A stretch of 64,000 bases of DNA from Castellaniella denitrificans. GTDB taxonomy: Bacteria; Pseudomonadota; Gammaproteobacteria; Burkholderiales; Burkholderiaceae_B. Below, in pieces: positions 57,481-64,000 of this stretch. The stretch lies in assembly GCF_027214045.1 (NCBI RefSeq), contig NZ_JAPWHE010000002.1, positions 124,001 through 188,000 on the forward strand, in the 5' to 3' direction. The notes under the pieces are model-generated. The model was not told the origin of the DNA, ran no database searches, and worked only from the letters and a program-made list of their open reading frames with translations. Position 1 is the stretch's first letter; each line of letters begins with the position of its first letter. The translations under genes and the position numbers were made by a program.

Positions 57481-58860
57481 ATGACTTTCCTGAAGCGGCT
57501 CCGGCACGGCATCAGGCCCCGGCTGCGGCTGGGGCTGTTCAGCCGTTCCTTCCTGCTGATCGCCTGCTTGATGCTGGTCAGCCTGGGGGCATGGCTGCAG
57601 ATCGTCTTCAACATCGAGGAAGGTCCTCGCGCCGCCCAGCTGGCTCAGCGGATCGCCACCACGGTCCGCATCACCCGCTCGGCCCTGGTGTACGCGCCGC
57701 CGCCCGTGCGTCCCTCGCTGCTGCTGGACCTGGCCACCCAGGAAAGCCTGCGCGTCCAGCCCCGCGAACACTCCGACGTGCTCGAACCCCTGCCCCACAC
57801 CGACTATTGGACCAATGTGTCCGGCGAGATCCGCAACCGCCTGGGCAGCCAGACGGCCATCATGTGGTCCGTCAATCAGGTCCCGGGCATCTGGATCAGC
57901 TTCAACATCAACGAGCATCTGTATTGGCTGGTCTTCGACCGCGACCAGTTGCGCTTGACCACCGGTCGCGAATGGCTGGGCTGGGTGGCGGCGTCCCTGA
58001 TGCTGGCGCTGCTGGGGGCGGCCATCAGCGTGCGCTTCATCAACCAGCCCCTGGCCCAGTTGGCCAAGGTCGCCCAGCAACTGGCGCGCGGCGAAACGCC
58101 CACGCCCCTGCCCGAAAAGGGGCCGGTCGAAATCCGCGACATGAACATCGCCTTCAACCGCATGGCGCGCGACTTGCGGCAGAACGAGGCCGACCGGGAG
58201 ATCATGCTGGCCGGGATTTCCCACGACCTGCGCACGCCCCTGGCACGCATCCGCCTGGAAATCGAGATGAGCCACATGACCGACGAGGCGCGACAGGCCA
58301 TCGACGACGATCTGGCCCAGATCAACCACAGCATCGGCCAGTTGATGGAATACGCCCGGCCGGCCGGACAGGTGCCCGAGGCCGGCATCGACGTGTCCCG
58401 CGTACTGCTTGAGCTGTTCGAGCGCGAACGCAGCCATACCGAATCCCTGGGCGGCGAACTGGATGCCTCCATCCAGCCCGGTCTGCAGGCGCGAATCAGC
58501 GCCAACGACCTCAAGCGCATCGTCAGCAACCTGATCGAGAACGCCCGTCGCTACGGCCGCAGCGCCAGCGATGGACGCGCCCGCATCCGCCTGATCGCCT
58601 ATCAGAGCGGCAATCAACTGACCATCGAGGTCCGCGATCAGGGCGCCGGCATCCCCCAGACGGACATTCAGCGGCTGCTGCGGCCCTTCGCGCGCGGGGA
58701 GTCCGCCCGCACCGGCGTCAGCGGCGCCGGCCTGGGCCTGTCCATCGTCGAACGCCTGCTGGGCCAGGTGGGCGGGAAATTCACCCTGGCGCCCAACGCG
58801 CCCAGGGGCTTGCTGGCGCGCATCGAGATCCCCAAGGCCAAGGCGCAGGGCAAGGCCTGA
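57481..58860 (+). CDS. envZ: EnvZ-family sensor histidine kinase (RisS-type)
   Basis: The 459-aa inner-membrane kinase has two membrane helices (about 24-43 and 166-186) around a periplasmic domain, a HAMP segment ending near 235, the phosphorylated H248 in GISHDLRTPLARIR, and an HATPase domain (NLIENARRYGR; GLGLSIVERLL). It pairs with the preceding OmpR-type regulator. The periplasmic domain, about 120 residues, would sense osmotic or envelope signals. Confidence 0.94.
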   Translation: MTFLKRLRHGIRPRLRLGLFSRSFLLIACLMLVSLGAWLQIVFNIEEGPRAAQLAQRIATTVRITRSALVYAPPPVRPSLLLDLATQESLRVQPREHSDVLEPLPHTDYWTNVSGEIRNRLGSQTAIMWSVNQVPGIWISFNINEHLYWLVFDRDQLRLTTGREWLGWVAASLMLALLGAAISVRFINQPLAQLAKVAQQLARGETPTPLPEKGPVEIRDMNIAFNRMARDLRQNEADREIMLAGISHDLRTPLARIRLEIEMSHMTDEARQAIDDDLAQINHSIGQLMEYARPAGQVPEAGIDVSRVLLELFERERSHTESLGGELDASIQPGLQARISANDLKRIVSNLIENARRYGRSASDGRARIRLIAYQSGNQLTIEVRDQGAGIPQTDIQRLLRPFARGESARTGVSGAGLGLSIVERLLGQVGGKFTLAPNAPRGLLARIEIPKAKAQGKA

Positions 58861-58961
58861 CGCCGCGCGCCCGCGCCGGCCCGGCCGGAACGCGACGGAA
58901 CGGTCCATGGCGTAGAATGAGGCGACGGCCCCGATGGCCGTCCATCATCTCAGGAGCCCCG

Positions 58962-59510
58962 ATGAAAACCATAGGCGACAAGCTCGAGGCCTTCCGCGTC
59001 ACCGGCGTCAAGCCCGGATTCAACCAGCACGAGGAAAACGGCGTCTCGGCCTTCGAGGACATCACGGAATCGTCCTTTCCCGGCAAATGGAAGGTGATCT
59101 ACTTCTACCCCAAGGACTTCACCCAGGTCTGCCCCACAGAGATCGTCGGCTTCAACGCCCTGGCCGACGAATTCGAGGAACGCGGCGCCGTCCTCATGGG
59201 CGGCTCGACCGACAACGAATATGTCAAGCTCGCCTGGCGGCGCGCCAGCCCCGAACTGGGCAAGCTCAATCACTATCAGTTCAGCGACACGGCGGGCGCG
59301 CTGGTCGATCCGCTGGGCATCCGCGACAAATCCGAAGGCGTCGCCTTTCGCGCAACCTTCATCGTCGATCCGGACAACATCATCCAGCACGTATCGGTCA
59401 ACAATTTCAACGTGGGCCGCAGCCCCGAGGAAACCCTGCGCGTCCTGGACGCACTGCTGACCGAAGACCTGTGCGCCTGCAACCGGCCGATCGGGGGCGG
59501 CACCCTGTAG
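58962..59510 (+). CDS. Peroxiredoxin, AhpC-like
   Basis: The 182-aa thiol peroxidase has the peroxidatic C57 in YPKDFTQVCPTEI and a C-terminal LCACN motif (C171, C173). Two near-terminal cysteines in this spacing resemble mycobacterial-type AhpC, which uses AhpD rather than AhpF; no ahpD or ahpF is in the window. The ATG at 58962 has AGGAG 7 nt upstream; an in-frame ATG at 58917 would add 15 residues that are not family-like. A TAGAAT -10-like box lies near 58911-58917. Confidence 0.9.
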   Translation: MKTIGDKLEAFRVTGVKPGFNQHEENGVSAFEDITESSFPGKWKVIYFYPKDFTQVCPTEIVGFNALADEFEERGAVLMGGSTDNEYVKLAWRRASPELGKLNHYQFSDTAGALVDPLGIRDKSEGVAFRATFIVDPDNIIQHVSVNNFNVGRSPEETLRVLDALLTEDLCACNRPIGGGTL

Positions 59511-59531
59511 GCGCCGCCGGACTTCCCGCCC

Positions 59532-60023
59532 CTAGGCTCGCGCCAGCAGCGCCACGGCGCTGGCGGCGATGCCCTCGCCCCGGCCCAGGTAGCCCAGGCC
59601 CTCGTTGGTCTTGGCCTTGACGTTGATCACCGCCTGATCGACCCCCAGGTCTCCGGCGATGCAGGCGGACATGGCGGACGCGTGCGGCGCGATCTTCGGC
59701 GCCTGGGCGTGCACCGTGGCGTCCACGTTGACCACGATCCAGCCCGCTTCGCGGGCCAGGCGCGCGGCCTCGCGCAGGAACAGACGGCTGTCGGCCCCGG
59801 CCCAGCGCGGATCGCGATCGGAGAAATGGCGGCCGATGTCCCCCAGGCCAGCCGCCCCCAGCACGGCGTCGGTCACCGCGTGCAACAGCACGTCGGCGTC
59901 CGAATGGCCGACCAGTCCCCGCTCGTAGGGAATGCGCACACCGCCGATGACGAGCGGCCGGCCCTCGGCCAGGACGTGGAGGTCATGGCCCTGGCCGATG
60001 CGGAAAGGAAAGGGAGTCGTCAT
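59532..60023 (-). CDS. ispF: 2-C-methyl-D-erythritol 2,4-cyclodiphosphate synthase
   Basis: IspF makes the cyclic diphosphate intermediate of the MEP isoprenoid pathway. The 163-aa product has the metal-binding D14 and H16 in [27 protein letters not shown] and the C-terminal [17 protein letters not shown]. It lies 27 nt after ispD, the usual ispD-ispF pair. Confidence 0.97.
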   Translation of the reverse strand: MTTPFPFRIGQGHDLHVLAEGRPLVIGGVRIPYERGLVGHSDADVLLHAVTDAVLGAAGLGDIGRHFSDRDPRWAGADSRLFLREAARLAREAGWIVVNVDATVHAQAPKIAPHASAMSACIAGDLGVDQAVINVKAKTNEGLGYLGRGEGIAASAVALLARA

Positions 60024-60050
60024 GATGGAATCGTTCCAGTGGAATGCCGT

Positions 60051-60779
60051 TCAGCCGCCCGGCGGCGTGCGACGCCCCGCCAGCCGGTCCTCGAACCAGT
60101 CGAAATCTTCCGGCCAGGTCAGCTTGTCGTTGGCCCGGGCGCCACGCACCAGCAGCGGGGCCCGGCCGGGGTCGCAGGCCAGCTCCACCGCCGAGGCCTC
60201 GTCGGTCACCCGGGGATCGCCGGCGCACGCGTCCAGCGCCGCCCGCAGTTCTCCGGCGCGAAACATCTGCGGCGTCTGCGCCAGCCACAGGCCTTCGCGC
60301 TGCAGGGTCCGCGCCACCCGGACGCCATCGTCCCGCGCGTCCCCGGCCTGTTTGACCGTGTCGGCCACCGGCAAGGCCAGCAAACCGCTCCGGTCACGCG
60401 ACCGGCAGGTATCGATCAGGCGTCCCAGCGCATCGGCGGGCAGGCCCGGCCGGGCTGCGTCATGCACCAGCGTCCAGGTCGCGTCCGCCAGGTCCGCATC
60501 CATCAGGGCGGCGCGCACGGTCTCGGCCCGCGTGGGTCCGCCGCAGGGACGCCAGACCGTGCGCGGCAGACCGGCGAGGGCCCCGGCCACCCAGGCATCG
60601 CCGGGCGCCACCGCCACCCGGACCTGGGTGATGCGCGGGTCGGCCAGCAGGGCGCGCACCGTATGGCGCAGCATGGGTTCGCCGCCCAGGTCGCGGTACT
60701 GCTTCGGCCGGCCGTCGCGGCTGCCGGCGCGCGCGCCGACACCGGCCGCCGGCACCAGAGCGATGAGGGGTTCATTCAT
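60051..60779 (-). CDS. ispD: 2-C-methyl-D-erythritol 4-phosphate cytidylyltransferase
   Basis: IspD transfers CMP to methylerythritol phosphate in the MEP pathway. The 242-aa protein has the nucleotide-binding start ALVPAAGVGAR with RPKQYRDLGG, and VHDAARPGLPADAL. The ATG at 60779 (MNEPLIAL) was chosen at the family start. It diverges from the KDPG aldolase gene across a 155-nt spacer with a palindromic site. Confidence 0.96.
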   Translation of the reverse strand: MNEPLIALVPAAGVGARAGSRDGRPKQYRDLGGEPMLRHTVRALLADPRITQVRVAVAPGDAWVAGALAGLPRTVWRPCGGPTRAETVRAALMDADLADATWTLVHDAARPGLPADALGRLIDTCRSRDRSGLLALPVADTVKQAGDARDDGVRVARTLQREGLWLAQTPQMFRAGELRAALDACAGDPRVTDEASAVELACDPGRAPLLVRGARANDKLTWPEDFDWFEDRLAGRRTPPGG

Positions 60780-60886
60780 GAGGGGCGATTTTAGCGCACG
60801 GCCAGCCGCCGGCCGCGGGATGCAGCGGCCCCTGGAAGTAGCTGAAAGATCAAAATGAACAGAACGTCGATTCAATTACGGTTCAC

Positions 60887-60903
60887 ATGTAGAATGACTA
60901 CAT
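60887..60903 (+). promoter_or_regulatory. Candidate operator overlapping the eda promoter
   Basis: ATGTAG (60887-60892), AATGA, CTACAT (60898-60903) form a perfect 6-5-6 palindrome. It overlaps a -10-like TAGAAT (60890-60895) with TCGATT 17 nt upstream. The site lies 32 nt before the eda ATG, so a bound repressor would block the promoter. Which regulator binds is unknown. Confidence 0.5.
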
Positions 60904-60934
60904 CCCTCTTTCCGACGCCCGATCCCCGACATCC

Positions 60935-61561
60935 ATGAACGCCCTCGAACTGATCGAACTCAGCCCCGTCATGCCGGTCATCGTGGTCCGCGACCCCGGC
61001 ACGGCCGTGGATCTGGCCCGCGCGCTGGTCGCGGGCGGCATCCGCACGCTGGAAATCACGCTGCGCTCGGCGGCCGCGCTGGACGCGATCGCCGCCATCC
61101 AGGCCCAGGTGCCCGACGCCGTGGTCGGCGTGGGCACGGTGCGCACCCCCCAGCAACTGGATGCCGCCCTGCGCGCGGGCGCCCGCTTCGGGATCAGCCC
61201 GGGCCTGACCGAGAATCTGGCCCGGGCGGCACGCGATTCGGGCATCCCTTTCCTGCCGGGCGTCTCCACGGCCTCCGAGGCCATGCGCGCCGCAGAACTG
61301 GGTTTCCTGGTGCAAAAACTGTTCCCGGCCGAGGCCGTGGGGGGCGAGGCGTTGTTGAAGGCTTGGCACGGTCCGCTGCCCGATCTGATCTTCTGCCCCA
61401 CGGGGGGCATCCACGCGGGCAACGCCGCCCGGTATCTGGCCCTGCCGAATGTCGGCTGCGTCGGCGGTTCCTGGCTGACGCCCGCCGCCGCCCTCGAAGC
61501 CCGCCAGTGGGAAACCGTCACGGCGCTGGCCCGCGAGGCCTGCGCGCTCGCGGCGGACTAG
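60935..61561 (+). CDS. eda: KDPG/KHG aldolase
   Basis: Eda cleaves 2-keto-3-deoxy-6-phosphogluconate to pyruvate and glyceraldehyde 3-phosphate. The 208-aa TIM-barrel enzyme has the catalytic Glu in LEITLRSA (about 43) and the Schiff-base Lys in FLVQKLFPAEA (about 126). It is convergent with the 2-keto-acid reductase gene, 3 nt apart. Together with the adjacent kinase it suggests degradation of 2-keto-3-deoxygluconate. Confidence 0.95.
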   Translation: MNALELIELSPVMPVIVVRDPGTAVDLARALVAGGIRTLEITLRSAAALDAIAAIQAQVPDAVVGVGTVRTPQQLDAALRAGARFGISPGLTENLARAARDSGIPFLPGVSTASEAMRAAELGFLVQKLFPAEAVGGEALLKAWHGPLPDLIFCPTGGIHAGNAARYLALPNVGCVGGSWLTPAAALEARQWETVTALAREACALAAD

Positions 61562-61564
61562 AAT

Positions 61565-62530
61565 CTACAGAGGGTAGGCTGCGGGCGGGGTCTCCCCTCG
61601 CAGCGCACTCAACAGGTTGTCGACCGCCAGGGCCGCCATGGCCGTGCGCGTCTCGTGCGTGGCCGAGCCGATGTGCGGCAGCGCCAGGATGCGCGGATGG
61701 CCGCGCAACGGCGAATCCAGCGGCAGCGGCTCGACGTCGAACACATCCAGTCCGGCGCCGCGCAGGCGACCGCCCTCCAGAGCGTCCAGCAGGGCGTGTT
61801 CCTGGATGATGGGACCGCGCGCGCCGTTGATCAGGATCGCGCCGGGCTTCATGCGGGCGAACGCCTGCGGCCCGATCAGACCGCGCGTGTCTTCAGTCAG
61901 CGGCAAGACCAGTACCACGAAATCGGCCGTCTCCAGCAGCGCTTCCAGCCCGACGGCCCGCGCCTTGCCGGGCGGCAGGCCGCTGTCGGCCGGGCGCCGC
62001 GCATGGTAGATCACCGGCATGTCGAAACCCAGGGCGGCCCGGCGGGCCAGCGCCCGGCCGATGCGGCCATAACCGACGATGCCCAGGGTCTTGCCATGCA
62101 CGTCCCAGCCGTATTCCCCGGGACCGACGTTGCGCGTCCAGCGGCCCTCCCGGACCAGATCCGCCATCTCGCACAGCCGGCGGCTGGTGGCCAGCACCAT
62201 GCCGAACAACAGGTCCGCCACCGACTCCGTGAGCACGTCCGGTGTATGGCACAGCACGATGCCGCGCTCGCGCAGCGCATCCAGCGGATAGGCGTCCACG
62301 CCGACCGAGATGCTGGACACCACCCGCAGGGCCGGCGCCCGATCCAGCAGGGCCGCGTCCAGACGGAAACTGGAGCCGATCATGCCCTGGGCCCTGCCCA
62401 GCGCCTGGAAGAACGCCTCGCGCTGATCCTCGCGCCGGGGATCGGCCCGGATGACGGTGTGCTCCGCCAGGATCCGCGCCAGTTGCGGCTCGGGCAGGTC
62501 ACGGTAGACGAGGACGGTTTGTCGCGACAT
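61565..62530 (-). CDS. 2-keto-acid/2-ketogluconate reductase, GhrB/TkrA-like
   Basis: The 321-aa NAD(P)H-dependent D-2-hydroxyacid dehydrogenase resembles GhrB (glyoxylate/hydroxypyruvate/2-ketogluconate reductase): GIVGYGRIGRALARRA for the cofactor, EPLPLDSPLRGHP and PHIGSATHETR with the catalytic His. The usual NAGRGPxV box reads NGARGPII here, still with Arg. The start ATG at 62530 was chosen over a TTG at 62548. The exact substrate is unknown. Confidence 0.85.
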   Translation of the reverse strand: MSRQTVLVYRDLPEPQLARILAEHTVIRADPRREDQREAFFQALGRAQGMIGSSFRLDAALLDRAPALRVVSSISVGVDAYPLDALRERGIVLCHTPDVLTESVADLLFGMVLATSRRLCEMADLVREGRWTRNVGPGEYGWDVHGKTLGIVGYGRIGRALARRAALGFDMPVIYHARRPADSGLPPGKARAVGLEALLETADFVVLVLPLTEDTRGLIGPQAFARMKPGAILINGARGPIIQEHALLDALEGGRLRGAGLDVFDVEPLPLDSPLRGHPRILALPHIGSATHETRTAMAALAVDNLLSALRGETPPAAYPL

Positions 62531-62616
62531 GAAAAAGACCCCAGTCAAAAACGGGCCGGTCGCCGCGCAGCCCGGCGGGCGGCAGGATACGGCGGACCGG
62601 CGGCGAACGGTCGGGC

Positions 62617-63567
62617 CTACAGCCCGGCCAGCCGCAACACGGCCAATGTAGGCAGGCCTTCGGTATCGCCCGGCACCTGCACGGCACGGGCGCCGATCCA
62701 GGCGCCGCGCGCCACGGCGCGCTCCAGCGGCAGGCCCTCGAGCAGGCCGCTGATCACCCCCACGGCAAAGCCATCGCCCGCGCCCACGGTATCCACGACC
62801 CGCTCCACGGGCGCGGCCGGCACACGGCCGCTGCGCGTGCCGTCATCGTAATACGCGCCGTCCGGGCCGAGCTTGACGACCACCAGCCGCGCCCCCCGAT
62901 CGAGATAAAAGCGCGCGATCGCCTCGGGTTGGTGTTCGCCGGTCAACAGACGGCCCTCTTCCAGACCCGGCAGCACCCAGTCCGCCAGGCTCGCCAGTTC
63001 GTTGATGCCGGCACGCATCGCCTCGGTGGAGACCCATAGGGAAGGACGCAGGTTCGTATCGAACGAGACGGTCCGGCCGGCCTCGCGCATCAGGCGCATG
63101 GTGTGCCGCGACACCTCGAAGCTGTCGGCCGACACCGCCGCGAACACACCGGTCGCGTGCAGATGGCGGGCGGACAGCAGCCAATCCCGGTCCACATCGG
63201 CCAGGCACATGCGGCTGGCGGCCGAACCCGCGCGGTGGTATTCGACCAGGGGATCGCCCCCATCCATGACCCGGTCCTTGAACAGCATGCCGGTGCGCTC
63301 GCCCGGCGCCAGGATCACGCGCGAGCAATCCACGCCTTCGCCGCGCAGGCTGTCGAGCAGATAGCGGCCCATGGAATCCTGCCCCAGGCGGCTGCCCCAG
63401 CCGACCCGCAGGCCCAGGCGGGCCAGCCCGATGGCCACATTGGTCTCGGCGCCCGCCGTGCGCTTGTGAAAAATCTCCACCTGCTCCAGCGGACCGGGCT
63501 GGCCGGCCACCAGCATCACCATCGCCTCGCCCAGCGTGACGACGTCGAGCGGTTCACTCGTTGTCAT
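62617..63567 (-). CDS. kdgK: PfkB-family sugar kinase, probable 2-keto-3-deoxygluconate kinase
   Basis: The 316-aa kinase has PfkB motifs: VTLGEAMVMLV at the start, the AGAETNVAIGLARLG motif 1, and DTVGAGDGFAVGVISGLL with the catalytic Asp. KdgK phosphorylates 2-keto-3-deoxygluconate to KDPG, the substrate of Eda encoded nearby. The ATG at 63567 overlaps the upstream isomerase gene by 14 nt. Substrate is inferred from sequence resemblance and neighbours. Confidence 0.83.
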   Translation of the reverse strand: MTTSEPLDVVTLGEAMVMLVAGQPGPLEQVEIFHKRTAGAETNVAIGLARLGLRVGWGSRLGQDSMGRYLLDSLRGEGVDCSRVILAPGERTGMLFKDRVMDGGDPLVEYHRAGSAASRMCLADVDRDWLLSARHLHATGVFAAVSADSFEVSRHTMRLMREAGRTVSFDTNLRPSLWVSTEAMRAGINELASLADWVLPGLEEGRLLTGEHQPEAIARFYLDRGARLVVVKLGPDGAYYDDGTRSGRVPAAPVERVVDTVGAGDGFAVGVISGLLEGLPLERAVARGAWIGARAVQVPGDTEGLPTLAVLRLAGL

Positions 63568-64000
63568 GAGAAACAGACTCCATTCGGCGCAGCGCATCCA
63601 GCGCCTGGCCGGTGATCCGGGCGAGGTCCGCGCCGGTCAGGGGATATTCGATCGCCCGGGGTGCGGCGGCGGGCAGCGCCCGCAGCACCGCGCGCCAGGG
63701 CGCGGCGGACGATTCCAGCGGCACGGCCACCCATCGGTCGGGGCGCCGCAGCACCCCCTTGCAATGCACGTAGCGGACCCGGGACGCGAACGCATCGGCC
63801 GCCCGCAACGGGCATTCGCCCACCCAGTGCCAGTTGCCCATGTCGAAGGTCATGCCCAGCGACACCCCGGCCTCGTCCGCCATGCGGAAAAAGGCCGCCA
63901 GGGCCGGGACGGTGCCCGCCGATTCCGTCTGATCGTTTTCCACCAGCAGTTCGACCGGGTGGCCGGCCAGCAGAGTCCGCAAGGCCGCCAGCTCCGACGG
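63554..64000 (-). CDS. Sugar phosphate isomerase/epimerase (TIM barrel), N-terminus beyond the window
   Basis: The last 148 residues are visible. The segments LLVENDQTES, LGMTFDMGNWHW and RYVHCKGV fit the xylose-isomerase-like TIM-barrel (AP endonuclease 2) family with its metal-binding Glu, Asp and His residues. The frame stays open to the window edge. It overlaps kdgK by 14 nt and is probably in the same operon, acting on a sugar or sugar acid that cannot be named. Confidence 0.8.
   Translation of the reverse strand, partial: PSELAALRTLLAGHPVELLVENDQTESAGTVPALAAFFRMADEAGVSLGMTFDMGNWHWVGECPLRAADAFASRVRYVHCKGVLRRPDRWVAVPLESSAAPWRAVLRALPAAAPRAIEYPLTGADLARITGQALDALRRMESVSHDNE

Noticed and set aside
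61559-61567. Overlapping stops of eda and the reductase gene as a possible fusion or frameshift.
   Set aside because: The genes are on opposite strands and both have complete C-termini; they are simply convergent, 3 nt apart.

Overview
The window reads as chromosomal core genome of a high-GC betaproteobacterium, most likely family Alcaligenaceae (relatives of Bordetella, Achromobacter, Castellaniella, Pusillimonas). The family call rests on gene order (yceD-rpmF-plsX-fabHDG-acpP-fabF-rpoE-rseAB-degP-lepAB-rnc-era-recO), a RisA/RisS-type OmpR/EnvZ pair, an intracellular PHB depolymerase and several branched-chain amino-acid type ABC transporters. I could not run a database search, so the genus is open. 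Coding density is very high, and many neighbours share ATGA, TGATG or GTGA stop/start overlaps, which suggests translational coupling. I see no rRNA, tRNA, CRISPR array, insertion sequence, prophage or replication origin.

Layout. 1-14640 (minus strand): one long run from a strong promoter at 14611-14640 through yceD, rpmF, plsX, fabH, fabD and fabG. It continues, after its own promoter and attenuator-like hairpins, through acpP, fabF, the sigma-E module rpoE-rseA-rseB-degP, and (after a terminator) lepA-lepB-rnc-era-recO. This links phospholipid and fatty-acid synthesis, envelope stress, protein export and ribosome/RNA maturation. 14696-15993 (plus): maf and a short tetrapyrrole-methylase-fold methyltransferase. 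16003-19333 (minus): rluC, a phosphoglycolate-phosphatase-like HAD gene, and the periplasmic methionine sulfoxide repair pair msrP-msrQ. 19326-22943: rne with a roughly 460-nt structured leader. 23002-24650: a DUF1007 secreted protein and an RcnA/NicO-type Ni/Co transporter. 24864-30071 (minus): relA, then trpB-trpA-accD.

30176-33922 (plus): a flavodoxin-like protein, seven-iron ferredoxin, PHB depolymerase, an RnfB-like ferredoxin and endonuclease III. 34060-43863: two convergent LIV-type ABC transporter operons, livG-livF-SBP-livH-livM (plus) and SBP-livH-livMG(fused)-livF (minus). A strong bidirectional terminator and REP-like palindromic repeats separate them. 44096-46164 (plus): msrB, yciB, bolA and a parvulin prolyl isomerase. 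46249-53004 (minus): smc-zipA-ligA. 53185-56581: an LplT-like transporter (plus) convergent with a family-4 uracil-DNA glycosylase and a TsaB-RimI fusion (minus). 56709-59510 (plus): OmpR/EnvZ-type pair and a peroxiredoxin. 59532-60779 (minus): ispD-ispF. 60935-64000: a small sugar-acid group with KDPG aldolase (plus) and, on the minus strand, a sugar isomerase/epimerase (cut by the window edge), a 2-keto-3-deoxygluconate-type kinase and a 2-keto-acid reductase.

Most of the window is well-known housekeeping, and I do not see a clear undescribed multi-gene system. The most unusual signals are these: a dispersed palindromic repeat family, two copies of which form an exact 27-bp direct repeat inside the 3' end of the livMG gene; a composite hairpin that contains the stop codon of the adjacent livF; a long structured rne leader; an Arg-for-Lys change in the Walker A of the first LivF; the LivM-LivG and TsaB-RimI fusions; and several perfect inverted repeats in promoter regions (phaZ, livG, ompR/tsaB, eda) that look like unassigned operators.
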